Shown piece after piece: positions 55,846 to 64,000 of a DNA stretch of 64,000 nt (its first letter is position 1; every line of letters starts with the position of its first letter). Position numbers and translations under genes: made by a program. The notes below the pieces were generated by a model that did no database searches, had not been told where the DNA came from, and saw only the letters and a program-made list of their open reading frames with translations. Source of the stretch: Caulobacter radicis (GTDB taxonomy: Bacteria; Pseudomonadota; Alphaproteobacteria; Caulobacterales; Caulobacteraceae); the NCBI RefSeq assembly GCF_003094615.1, contig NZ_QDKO01000015.1:62001-126000 (forward strand). The letters run 5' to 3'.

Positions 55846-56613
55846 ATGGACTCTTCCGCGAGCGCCGCCACCGCTGGCGCTTCGAATGCGACGGGCTTCG
55901 GCGATCAGGCCTCCCGTCTTCAGGCCCTGGCCGGCTGCCGGCTGCTGCGTCACATGGCGCCGGCCGAGGTGGAAGCCCTGGCCTCGCGCATCGAAATCCT
56001 GTCCGTGCGCCGCGGCGCGCGCCTCGTGCAGCGACACGATCCGGGCGGCGCGATCTATGTCGTCGTGCAGGGCCTCCTGCTGGTGAACCAGTACGCACGC
56101 TCGGGGCGCGAGGTCGGCTATCGTCGGCTGCAGCCGGGCTCCTATTTCGGCGAGATCGCCGCCATCGACCGCCTGCCGCGCTCGGCCAACGTCACAGCCT
56201 TGACCGAGGCGGTGGTCGGCCGCCTGCCCGAGCCGCTGGTCGCCGAACTGATGGCCGGCTCGCCCAACTTCACCCGCGCGGTGATGGAGGACCTGGCGGC
56301 CATGGTCCGGGCGCTGAGCAGCCGGGTGTTCGAGCTGAACGCCGTCTCGGCGCCCTGCCGGGTGCAGATGGAACTGCTGCGCCTGGCCACTGACGTCGGC
56401 ATCGAGGACAACCGCGCCGTCCTGGTGCGCGCGCCCACCCACGCCGAGATCGCCGTCCTGGCCGGCGCCCAGCGCGAGGCCGTGACCCGCGAGCTGAACC
56501 GGCTGGAGACCCGCAACCTGATCGCCAAGCAGGGCCGCACCCTGACCATTCTCGATATCGACGGCCTGGTCGCCGAGATCGAGCGCCTGGGCGGGGACGA
56601 GCCGGAGCTCTAG
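55846..56613 (+). CDS. CRP/FNR-family regulator with cyclic-nucleotide-binding domain
   Basis: 255 aa from the ATG at 55846, preceded by AGGAG; a TTG frame from 55801 is rejected. The effector domain has the phosphate-binding cassette GSYFGEIAAIDRLPRSANV with Glu103, Arg112 and Ser113 kept, so it should bind cAMP or cGMP. The C-terminal winged helix is near residues 198-220 (THAEIAVLAGAQREAVTRELN). No FNR-type cysteine cluster is seen. Only 44 bp separate it from the TIR gene start. It is convergent with treA, and their stop codons overlap. Confidence 0.92.
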   Translation: MDSSASAATAGASNATGFGDQASRLQALAGCRLLRHMAPAEVEALASRIEILSVRRGARLVQRHDPGGAIYVVVQGLLLVNQYARSGREVGYRRLQPGSYFGEIAAIDRLPRSANVTALTEAVVGRLPEPLVAELMAGSPNFTRAVMEDLAAMVRALSSRVFELNAVSAPCRVQMELLRLATDVGIEDNRAVLVRAPTHAEIAVLAGAQREAVTRELNRLETRNLIAKQGRTLTILDIDGLVAEIERLGGDEPEL

Positions 56614-58202
56614 TTCCCCGCGCTCTCCTGGAGCGCCCGGGTCACGCCGTTGGTCCAGCCGAAGCCGTCCTGCAGCGGATACTCCCCGCCCCCGCCGGCC
56701 TTGGCTTCCTCGACGTCGTACTTTTCCAGCATCTTGCCGCTGGCCCGATATTCGCGCTCGACCGTAGCCAGCCAGCGGTTCGAGACGTCGGAGGCCAAGG
56801 CGTTCTCGCCGTAGCGGCGCAGGCCGGCGACGGCCACCCACTGCAACGGCGCCCAGCCATTGGGCGTGTCCCACTGCTGGCCGGTGCGATTGGCGGTGGT
56901 CCGCAGGCCGCCCGAGGCCAGCAACTGCGCGCGGGTCACACTCGCCACCGCCTTGGCCTGATCCGGCGAGGCCGCGCCGACGAACAGCGGATAGAGGGTC
57001 GCGGCGCTGACGGCGTCGATCCGCTCGCCGCCAGTCCAGAGCCAGTCGAGATAGACACCGCGCGAGGCGTCCCACAGCACCGCGTCCATCGCCGTCTTGC
57101 GGGCCTTGGCGCGGCCGGCGAACTCGGCGACGCAGGATTCGTCGGCGATGCGGGCGCAACCGGCGGAGATCCCAGTTTCCAGGCCATACATCAGGCTGTT
57201 GAGGTCGACCGGGACGATGGCCGTGGTGCGGATGGTCTTCAGGTGATGGCCGTCCGCCATCCAGCGCGACGAGAAATCCCAGCCGCTCTCGGCCCCGGCC
57301 CTCAGGTCGCGGAACACCTCGGCGGGCGGACGGCCCGTGGCCAGCGACGCCTCACGGGCGGTCTCCAGGTCTTCGCGGTAGGACTCGTCGCGCGGCGTGA
57401 CGCGGTCGTCATAGTAGCGGTTCAGCACCGCCCCGCCCGGCAGGGCGACGACGCGACGCCAGGCCTTGCCCGGCGCCACGGTCTTCTCGCCGTCCATCCA
57501 GAAGGCGTGCTCGCGCCGCATCAGGTCGACGCGCGCCTTGACCACCGCCGGATCGCTCGCCTCGGAGAGCCCGACCATGGCGTAGAAGAACGGCGGCTGC
57601 GAGCGGCTGAGATAGTAGGTGCGCGCGCCATTGGGGATGTGGCCGTAGACGTCGATCAGGCCGCCGAAGTCGTCGATCATGTTTTCGACCAGGTCCGAAC
57701 GCCCATCGAGCTTCAGCCCCAGCATCGTGAAGTAGCTGTCCCAGTAGTAGATCTCGCGGAAACGCCCTCCGGGCACGACGAACGGCTTGTCCATCGCCAG
57801 GGCCGAACCGCCGGCCACCGGCTTCACCGGATCGCGGGTCAGGTGCGGCCAAAGCTGCGCGACGTGAGCCTTCAACGTGGAGCGCTCGGCGCTGGGCGCG
57901 GGCGTCGCCCCGGCCTCCGGCACGACGAAATTGGCGCGCACGAACCGCCTCAGCTCGGCGTCGGTGAAGCGGGCATGGGCGCGATAGTCCTTGAGGATCG
58001 CGGCCGGATCGCGCTTGGGCGTGGCGTCCACGAAGGTCTTGCCGTCGGGAAACAGCCGCCGGGTCTGCACCTGGTGGAACAGCTCCTGGTAGGTGTCCGC
58101 CGGCGTCGGGATCTCCGCCGCCGGCGTCTGGGCCAAGGCGAACGGCGCGATGGCCGTCCAGGCTGCTGCGGAAACGGCGGCGAGCAGGCGGGCGCGGATC
58201 AT
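56610..58202 (-). CDS. treA: Periplasmic alpha,alpha-trehalase
   Basis: 530 aa, glycosyl hydrolase family 37. Signal peptide to residue 24 (ALA). The trehalase signatures are PGGRFREIYYWDSYFTMLGL at residues 144-163 and QWDTPNGWAPLQWVAV in the C-terminal part. It splits trehalose into two glucoses. It lies 91 bp downstream of a TonB receptor gene and in the same orientation, so joint control by the FecI/FecR system is plausible. Confidence 0.95.
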   Translation of the reverse strand: MIRARLLAAVSAAAWTAIAPFALAQTPAAEIPTPADTYQELFHQVQTRRLFPDGKTFVDATPKRDPAAILKDYRAHARFTDAELRRFVRANFVVPEAGATPAPSAERSTLKAHVAQLWPHLTRDPVKPVAGGSALAMDKPFVVPGGRFREIYYWDSYFTMLGLKLDGRSDLVENMIDDFGGLIDVYGHIPNGARTYYLSRSQPPFFYAMVGLSEASDPAVVKARVDLMRREHAFWMDGEKTVAPGKAWRRVVALPGGAVLNRYYDDRVTPRDESYREDLETAREASLATGRPPAEVFRDLRAGAESGWDFSSRWMADGHHLKTIRTTAIVPVDLNSLMYGLETGISAGCARIADESCVAEFAGRAKARKTAMDAVLWDASRGVYLDWLWTGGERIDAVSAATLYPLFVGAASPDQAKAVASVTRAQLLASGGLRTTANRTGQQWDTPNGWAPLQWVAVAGLRRYGENALASDVSNRWLATVEREYRASGKMLEKYDVEEAKAGGGGEYPLQDGFGWTNGVTRALQESAGN

Positions 58203-58293
58203 CGGGGCCTCATCGAAGAAAAAGACGCGGGCCAGCAGGGAGGAAGGCCGGCCCGCGCGCAGGGTCTGTTGCAGGTCAGAACCCGCGAGATCG

Positions 58294-60870
58294 TCAGAAG
58301 TTGTAGCCGACGCTCAGCCGCACAGAGCGGCCAAGGATCGGACGGGCGTTGGCGCCGCTGGTCGAGCGCGGGTCGCCTTCGGTCAGGCCGTGGCTGTCGG
58401 TGAGATTGTCGCCGGCGATCTGCACGTCGAAGGCGCCCACCCGGAAGATCGCGCCCAGATCCAGCTTCTCGTAGCCCTTCAGCACCTGGGTATTGGCGTT
58501 GTCGCCATAGCGGTCGTCGACGGCGCTGAGCGTGCCGTAGAAGGTGGCGTCCACGGTTCCCAGCTGCACGTCCCAGCTGGGCGTGAAGCGGATCTGCCAG
58601 TCGGGCTGGCGCTGGGCGCTGTTGCCGGCGTTGGCGGGGATCGAGGACTGCTTGATCTCGGTCTTCTGGAAGGTGCCGTTCAGCGCCAGCGACAGGCCGA
58701 AGTCCGACCGCCAGCGGCCGTCGAGTTCGATGCCGTGGGCCTTGTTGGTGTTGCTTTCCTGGATGCCGCCGACGTCGGCGAACTTGGCGCCCTTGAACTC
58801 GTTGGCGAAGCCCGTGGCGTAGAGCTCGAACGGCCCGCTGCGCAGCTTGTAGCCCAGCTCGTACTGGTCGACCTTCAGGGTGTCGGTCAGGTTTTCGCGG
58901 AAGTTGTCGAAGCTGGGGAACTTGTAGCCCCGCGAATAGCGCACAAAGACGCCCGACACGTCGTTGAGGTCGTAGTTGGCGCCCACCGTGTAGGAGGTCT
59001 TGCTCTGGCTGTAGTCGGTGGTGCGGATGGCCAGGCCGTCGGGATAGCCGGCGCCGTCGTCGACCACGTAGTCGGTCTTGAACCGTTCGCGGCGCACGCC
59101 GAGGTCGATGCGAAGGGCTTCAGTGGCCTGCCAGGCGTCGGCCAGATAGAGCGCGTCCACCCGCCCGTCGCCGGCCGAGACCAGGCCGTAGTTCCAGCAG
59201 CCCGTGCCGCTGCCGGCCGTGGCCAGGTTGGCGCAGCTGACATTGGCGGCCAGGTAGTCGCCGTTGGCCTTGACCTGCATCGGCCGGAAGTTGCCGATCG
59301 TCCAGAAGTCGTCGGATGAGAAGCTGGAGGCGTAGTAACCGGCCGAGACCTCGTGGGTCCCGAAGGACTTGGAGACGCTGAAGTCGTTGGTCAGCGCCTC
59401 GATCTCCTTCTCGACGATCCAGGCGCCCCAGGCCTGCACGTAGTCGTTGGCGCCCAGCGTGGTCCCGCCGCGCGTCACCACCGGGCCGCCGATGACGGTC
59501 GCGACGGACGCGGCCGTCACCGCCCCGCCGTCCGGCACCAGGCCGTAGGTGTTGGCGTCGCCCTTGGTGAAGCTGAAGCGGTCGCGCACCGTCCAGCCGT
59601 CGCCGAACTCGTGCTCGAAGCTGCCGCCGGCGACATAGCCCTTCCAGCCGCGGCCATCGGCCAGGTCGAAGCCGCGGGTCGCGCCGTTGGCGTGCACCTG
59701 CAGGGTCTGGTGACGCGAAAGCTCGCCCAGCTGGGTGTAGGTCCCCTTGTCGACGCCGGGTACGTTGATGGCGAACGGCAGGTACCAGGCGCCGTGGTCG
59801 TCGGTGGCGCGGGCATAGAGGTTGATCTTGCCGTTCTCCAGCTTCTTGGTGAGGTTCACCGTGAACTGCTGGCCCTTCTCGCTGTCGAACTGGGTGTCGC
59901 GGATGCCCGGCGAGCGGGCGACGTAGCCGCCGACCATGAAGAACAGGTCGTCGGACAGCTTGCCGCTGACCACGCCGTCGACGCGGCGCAGGCCGTAGTC
60001 GGAGGTCGAGGCCTTCACCAGGCCCTTGGTCTCCTCGCCGCCCTCCTTGAGCATGAAGTTGGTCGTCAGGCCCGGCTGGCCGTTGGAGAAGATCGGGTTG
60101 GGACCGCCGCGCAGCGCCTCCATCCGCGAGATGGTCTCGTCGACGCGGAAGATCGACGAGTTCTCGAGGAACGACAGGGTCGAGGGCGGATAGATCGGCG
60201 CGCCCTGCAGCTGGATGGTCAGGAACTCGGCGTCGCCGGTGGCGGGGAAACCGCGCACGAAGACGTTGGCGCCGGCCACGCCGCCCGAGGTCTCGACCCA
60301 GACGCCGGGCACCAGGGCCAGCAGTTCGGCGCTCGACTTGGGCGAAGCCTTGGTGATGTCGGCGGCGTTGACGGTGCTGACCGCGAAGCTGGCCGACAGC
60401 TTGTCGATGCCCGCGCCGCCGGGGGTGCCGACGACGATGACCTCTTCCACCTCCGAAGGCGCCTCGGGCTGGGCCGGGGGCTCGGCGGCGACGGCCGGGG
60501 AGGCCTGGGCCGTGGCGCTGGCGGCGACCAGCAGGCCGCGGCCGCGGATGGCGTAGACGCCGCTGGCCGTGGGCTGGGCCACCATGTCGGACCCAGCCAA
60601 CAGGCGCTTGAGACCCTCGTCGGCGGAATAGCTGCCCTTCAGGCCGGCGCTGCGCTTGCCGCGCAGCTGGGTCTCGTCGAAGGCCAGCTGCTGGCCGGAC
60701 ACGCGACCAAAGGCGCGCAGGGCGCCGCCCAGGTCCTGGGCAGGAATGTCGAAGCTGTAGGTCGTCCGCGCCTGGGCGTAGCCGGCGGTCGGTGCGATCA
60801 GGGCCGCCAGGACGGCGGCGGCGGTGGTGGAGCCCCAGACGAGGCGGCGGTCGAAGCTCTTGCGCATCAC
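58294..60870 (-). CDS. TonB-dependent outer membrane receptor with signalling (STN) domain
   Basis: 858 aa. Signal peptide ending YAQA near residue 34; an STN (secretin/TonB N-terminal) domain (YSFDIPAQDLGGALRAFGRVS); a linker; the plug domain (near residue 155, KLSASFAVSTVNAADITKAS, GVWVETSGGVAGANVFVRGF); and the beta barrel ending with RSVRLSVGYNF, with the usual C-terminal aromatic residue. STN receptors signal to FecR when substrate binds. The ligand is not shown by sequence. Confidence 0.94.
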   Translation of the reverse strand: MMRKSFDRRLVWGSTTAAAVLAALIAPTAGYAQARTTYSFDIPAQDLGGALRAFGRVSGQQLAFDETQLRGKRSAGLKGSYSADEGLKRLLAGSDMVAQPTASGVYAIRGRGLLVAASATAQASPAVAAEPPAQPEAPSEVEEVIVVGTPGGAGIDKLSASFAVSTVNAADITKASPKSSAELLALVPGVWVETSGGVAGANVFVRGFPATGDAEFLTIQLQGAPIYPPSTLSFLENSSIFRVDETISRMEALRGGPNPIFSNGQPGLTTNFMLKEGGEETKGLVKASTSDYGLRRVDGVVSGKLSDDLFFMVGGYVARSPGIRDTQFDSEKGQQFTVNLTKKLENGKINLYARATDDHGAWYLPFAINVPGVDKGTYTQLGELSRHQTLQVHANGATRGFDLADGRGWKGYVAGGSFEHEFGDGWTVRDRFSFTKGDANTYGLVPDGGAVTAASVATVIGGPVVTRGGTTLGANDYVQAWGAWIVEKEIEALTNDFSVSKSFGTHEVSAGYYASSFSSDDFWTIGNFRPMQVKANGDYLAANVSCANLATAGSGTGCWNYGLVSAGDGRVDALYLADAWQATEALRIDLGVRRERFKTDYVVDDGAGYPDGLAIRTTDYSQSKTSYTVGANYDLNDVSGVFVRYSRGYKFPSFDNFRENLTDTLKVDQYELGYKLRSGPFELYATGFANEFKGAKFADVGGIQESNTNKAHGIELDGRWRSDFGLSLALNGTFQKTEIKQSSIPANAGNSAQRQPDWQIRFTPSWDVQLGTVDATFYGTLSAVDDRYGDNANTQVLKGYEKLDLGAIFRVGAFDVQIAGDNLTDSHGLTEGDPRSTSGANARPILGRSVRLSVGYNF

Positions 60871-60926
60871 TTCCCTCCCTCGCGCCGATCATTGTTCTTT
60901 GGCGGCGCTTTGGTCAGTGAGACGCC

Positions 60927-62030
60927 TCAGTCGGCGGAAGACTCACCAGCGCCGCTGATCTTTTTTTGCCCCCGGTCACTTTGGCCCCGGTCGATCCGCA
61001 GCACCGTCTCGCCCGAAGCCGGCTCGGCCCGCACCGGCAGCACGGCCGTGACGCCGTCGACGAAGGCGCGCGTATCGCCCGAGGTGAAGACGCCGCTGAT
61101 CTTCAGCCGTCCCACCGCCGGATCGGCGATCCGCAGCTTCTCGCGAGCGTAGCGGTTCACCCGCTCGACGGCGAGGTCCATGGGCTCGTCCTGGAACACC
61201 AGCTGGCCGCTCTCCCACGAGGCGGCGCGCGACGGATCGGTGGCCGAGACAACCGTGGCCCCGGACGTCGTCGAGGCGACCAGTTCGTGGTCCGGCGTCA
61301 GCAGGCGCTCGGCCGGCGCGCCGTCGACCTTCAGCGACGGCGGCGGACGGCCACGACCGCCCTCCCCGTCCAGCACGGCCACGTGGCCCTCGTAGAGCAC
61401 CACGCGCATCTGGCCCGGCAGGCGCTCGACGCTGAACGTCGTGCCCGTGGCGACCACCAGCTTGCCGTCGGCGGCCACCGAGAACGGTCGCAGCGGATCC
61501 TTGGCCACCGAGAACTTGGCGCGCCCCTCGTCCAGCCACAGCCGGCGACGCCCGCCGTCGTAGCGCACGCGCAGCACGGTGGCCGCATCCAGAGAGGCGC
61601 GCGAGCCGTCAGGCAGTTCGACGATGCGGCGCTCGCCCTCGGTGGTGCGATAGACGTCCGGCAGGCTGGCCCGCCAGGCAAGGCCGCCGCCGGCCAGGGC
61701 CGCCACGAGGCAGGCGGCGACGGCGCCGCCGATCACCGCGCGACGCCCAGGCCTGCGCGACCACCGCGCCTGCTGGGCCCGGCGCAGGTCTTCCAGGGCC
61801 TCGCCGCGCAGGGCGACCATGCCGGGGCTCATGGCCTGCTCGTCCACCGCGCGCCAGGCCGAAACGGCATCGTCCAGCAGCTCCCGATGCTGCGGATCGG
61901 CGGCGAACCAAGCTTGCAGGTCGTCGTACTCCGCCGGCGACAGCTCGCCCTCGGCCAGGCGCACGCACCAGGCGGCGGCCGCGTCCAGGGCCTCCTCGGC
62001 AGACGTGTGGCTCATGTCTGGACCGCTCAT
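60927..62030 (-). CDS. FecR-family anti-sigma/signal transducer
   Basis: 367 aa. An N-terminal cytoplasmic DUF4880 region (AAAWCVRLAEGELSPAEYDDLQAW), one membrane helix near residue 100 (AVIGGAVAACLVAALAGGGLAW), then the periplasmic FecR domain (LPDGSRASLDAATVLRVRY, LWLDEGRAKFSV) and the C-terminal STN-interacting part (LKISGVFTSGDTRAFVDGV). The ATG overlaps the sigma factor stop as ATGA. Confidence 0.93.
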   Translation of the reverse strand: MSGPDMSHTSAEEALDAAAAWCVRLAEGELSPAEYDDLQAWFAADPQHRELLDDAVSAWRAVDEQAMSPGMVALRGEALEDLRRAQQARWSRRPGRRAVIGGAVAACLVAALAGGGLAWRASLPDVYRTTEGERRIVELPDGSRASLDAATVLRVRYDGGRRRLWLDEGRAKFSVAKDPLRPFSVAADGKLVVATGTTFSVERLPGQMRVVLYEGHVAVLDGEGGRGRPPPSLKVDGAPAERLLTPDHELVASTTSGATVVSATDPSRAASWESGQLVFQDEPMDLAVERVNRYAREKLRIADPAVGRLKISGVFTSGDTRAFVDGVTAVLPVRAEPASGETVLRIDRGQSDRGQKKISGAGESSAD

Positions 62031-62536
62031 TCCCCGGCCCTCGTACGCTTGGTCAGGTGGCCCATGGCCTTGAGAATATGCTTCTGCACGCCGCTGGTGG
62101 TCATGCCGTAGAGCTGCGCCAACTCGGCCTGCTTCATGCCCTCCAGCCGGAACAGCAGGAAGATGGCGCGGGTGCGCTCGGGAAGCTCACGCAAGGCGTC
62201 CGACACCTCGCCCAGGCGCTCGCGGCCCATCAGCACGCGGGCCGGATCGAGGGGCTCCAGGTCCAGCGGCTCGGCGCGGAGCTCGGCGCTATAGCTCGAC
62301 CTCACACGCTCGCGTCTTGCCCTGTCCCGCAGCAGGTTGGCGGCCATCTGGAAGATGTAGGCGTCGGCGTTGTCCATCGTCCGCTCGCCGTCGGACAGGG
62401 CCAGCTTGGCGAACAGCTCCTGGGTCATGTCCTCGGCGTCGCTGTGGCTGGCGGCGCGGCGCATGAAGAACGCCATCAGCGCGGGCCGATAGCGCCGATC
62501 CAAGCTCCCCAGGTCCTGTTCACTCTTGGCCCGCAC
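62027..62536 (-). CDS. ECF RNA polymerase sigma factor (FecI-like)
   Basis: 169 aa from a GTG at 62536; the longer open frame upstream is not sigma-like. Region 2 is seen in DAEDMTQELFAKLAL and ADAYIFQMAANLLRDRARRE, region 4 in LPERTRAIFLLFRLEGMKQ and LYGMTTSGVQKHILKAM. With the following fecR and receptor genes it forms a complete cell-surface signalling unit. Confidence 0.92.
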   Translation of the reverse strand: MRAKSEQDLGSLDRRYRPALMAFFMRRAASHSDAEDMTQELFAKLALSDGERTMDNADAYIFQMAANLLRDRARRERVRSSYSAELRAEPLDLEPLDPARVLMGRERLGEVSDALRELPERTRAIFLLFRLEGMKQAELAQLYGMTTSGVQKHILKAMGHLTKRTRAGE

Positions 62537-62616
62537 GGTCCGTCTCGACAGCTTTCCCGGAGTGCATGACGCACATCCTCGCCGGATGCACACCAGCGGG
62601 CGACGATTTTCTCGTC

Positions 62617-63642
62617 TCAGGTTCCGGTCAGTCGCTTGAGACGATCCCGCAGCGGCGTCTCCACCCAGCGCCAGGCCGCCCAGGACGCCGTCGGCAGCAC
62701 GAAGAAGGCCAGCACGCAGAACCACAGCGGCAGGTCGCGCTTCCAGCCGTTCGGATAGATCGAGATCATCACGTACCAGCACGCCCAATGCAGGGCGTAG
62801 AGCGGGTAGGACACCCCGCCCAGCCGCTCGCACAGCTTGGCCAGCCGGCCGCCGGGATCATAGGCGCCCAGCAGCACCAGAACCGGAAACAGCAAGGCGG
62901 TGCAGGCGAAGTCGTAGAGGCCGTTGGCCACCGAGCTGGGCCAGACCGGCAGGAACAGCACAACCAGCAGCAGCGCCGCAGGCAGCCAGGTCTTGCGGGT
63001 GGCGAAGGCGGCGCGATGGCGCCAGCACATCCAGCCGATGGCGAAGGGAAAGGCCGCGCGCAGCACGCCCAGGCCGAAGGTCGCCTGGTCCCAGCCGGTC
63101 TGCAATCCGCCCATGCCGATGGCCACGAACAGCAGGGCCGCGCCCGACATCAGGATGAACATGATCACCGCCATGTCGGGCGCGCGGCGGAACGGATACC
63201 AGGCCAGGCTGACGAGCACCTCCAGGCACAGCGACCAGGCCAGCGGGTTGAAAGGGAACAGCGACGGGAAGGTGCCCGCCTCCATCGGCGCGAACTTGGG
63301 GATCAGCAGCAGGCCCTTGGCGAAGTCGGCCCAGGTCTCGGCGTCGCCCCTGCCGGTCAGCAGCGCGCCGGCCACCGTGGCGATGGCCAGCATCGGCCAG
63401 ACCCGCACCCAGCGGGCGACCAGGTACTTGCCGAACCCCATCCGGCGCTGCTCGAAGGCGTGGGCCAGCACGAAGCCGCTGAGGCAGAAGAAGAAATCGA
63501 CCGCCAGGTAGCCGTGGGCGAAATGCCCGCGCCGCCCCGACCAGTCGGCGATGTGGTAGAGCAGCACGCCCAGGGCCGCGACGCCGCGCAACCCGTCCAG
63601 GGCGGTGAACCGTCCTTCATCCCTGGTCGCCGCGATCGTCAC
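62617..63642 (-). CDS. Acyltransferase 3 family membrane protein (OafA/YrhL-like)
   Basis: 341 aa with about ten membrane helices. The family start is FTALDGLRGVAALGVLLYHI with the conserved histidine near residue 30, followed by YLAVDFFFCLSGFVLAHAFE. These enzymes acetylate or succinylate surface sugars or lipids. It is isolated from the sigma operon by 80 bp; the substrate is unknown. Confidence 0.92.
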   Translation of the reverse strand: MTIAATRDEGRFTALDGLRGVAALGVLLYHIADWSGRRGHFAHGYLAVDFFFCLSGFVLAHAFEQRRMGFGKYLVARWVRVWPMLAIATVAGALLTGRGDAETWADFAKGLLLIPKFAPMEAGTFPSLFPFNPLAWSLCLEVLVSLAWYPFRRAPDMAVIMFILMSGAALLFVAIGMGGLQTGWDQATFGLGVLRAAFPFAIGWMCWRHRAAFATRKTWLPAALLLVVLFLPVWPSSVANGLYDFACTALLFPVLVLLGAYDPGGRLAKLCERLGGVSYPLYALHWACWYVMISIYPNGWKRDLPLWFCVLAFFVLPTASWAAWRWVETPLRDRLKRLTGT

Positions 63643-63700
63643 CCGATGTTGGTGTCACGATGCGGGGGCGTGGGGCAACCCCTTACCGCCCCACCCTTTT

Positions 63701-63843
63701 CGTCATCCCGGCCGCAGCGAAGCGAAGAGCCGGGACCCAGGAGCGGCCGCAATGCGCCAGCTACTGCTTGCGGATCCAAACGTCGCGCCCGGTCCCCTGG
63801 GTCCCTGGTCTGCGGCGCTTCGCGCCTTCGCCAGGGATGACGA
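63701..63843. repeat. Palindromic intergenic repeat, copy 2 (CATCCCGG...CAGGGATG family)
   Basis: CGTCATCCCGGCC...GAGCCGGGACCCAG (63701-63740) is mirrored by CTGGGTCCCTGG...GCCAGGGATGACG at the right end. It shares its consensus with the copy at 29926-30053 and sits between genes. Confidence 0.75.
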
Positions 63844-63874
63844 TGTTTGGGTGGGCGGCAAGTAAGGAGCCAAG

Positions 63875-64000
63875 CTACCCCAGCCGCTTGATCGCCGCCT
63901 TCAGGGCCCTGCCCGCCTCCGCATAGTCGGCCCAGGCCGTGCTCTTGCCGATCAGGTCGGGCGCGGTGCGGATCGTGAACCGCGTCGGATCAAGGCCCGC
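63875..64000 (-). CDS. C-terminal fragment, probably LigD polymerase domain (5' part beyond the window)
   Basis: The open frame from the right edge encodes 41 residues ending ADYAEAGRALKAAIKRLG before a TAG at 63875. The segment LDPTRFTIRTAPDLIG resembles the end of the LigD primase-polymerase domain used in non-homologous end joining. The fragment is too short for certainty. Confidence 0.5.
   Translation of the reverse strand, partial: AGLDPTRFTIRTAPDLIGKSTAWADYAEAGRALKAAIKRLG

Noticed and set aside
59353..61152. 599-codon plus-strand ORF
   Set aside because: Antisense shadow of the TonB receptor and fecR genes.

Overview
This is a high-GC alphaproteobacterial chromosome segment, most likely Caulobacter or a close relative (Caulobacterales). 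The evidence is the gene order CBP3-like chaperone, DUF177, plsX, fabH, ihfA, merR, together with a MucR/Ros regulator, ALAS-type hemA, a membrane pyrophosphatase, class I PHB synthase, a DUF2842 gene and a TonB receptor with FecI/FecR. There is no prophage, insertion sequence or CRISPR array. Most of the window is ordinary core genome.

Layout. 1-9.3 kb: recJ (its 3' part lies off the left edge), a membrane protein, tandem class I and class II fructose bisphosphatases, homoserine dehydrogenase with an AlaC-like aminotransferase, a small lipoprotein and phaC. 9.4-11 kb: soxR and a divergent ABM-domain monooxygenase share a perfect SoxR operator; a DUF1287 gene follows. 11-17 kb: argC, rplM-rpsI, phoA, ctaA, two small membrane proteins, tRNA-Pro(GGG). 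16.9-21 kb: phospholipid/fatty-acid start genes with ihfA and a MerR regulator. 21-29 kb: bamE, a CheY-like regulator, hppA, then glyA, nrdR, ribH-nusB-thiL. 29-44 kb: mucR, an SDR, hemA, valine-type acyl-CoA catabolism (acyl-CoA dehydrogenase, 3-hydroxyisobutyryl-CoA hydrolase, mmsB), hemB, an AraC regulator, a serine hydrolase, NUDIX, YaiI, ArfB and MarR. 44-50 kb: exported pentapeptide-repeat protein, amidohydrolase-CIA30 fusion, large zinc metalloprotease.

The accessory part is 49.9-56.6 kb. It has a TIR-TM-TPR protein, a 138-aa protein of unknown family, a protein combining a TRAFs-binding-like helical domain, a SLOG-like domain and a class III cyclase-like domain, a helical protein with an inserted ricin-type beta-trefoil, and a translationally coupled 46-aa protein. 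All are on the minus strand, and they are divergent from a CRP/FNR regulator that keeps its cyclic-nucleotide-binding residues. This resembles a nucleotide-signalling, conflict-type locus and is the best candidate here for an undescribed system.

The right end holds a periplasmic trehalase, a transducer-type TonB receptor with FecR and an ECF sigma factor, an acyltransferase, a palindromic intergenic repeat, and the C-terminal end of a gene that looks like the LigD polymerase domain.
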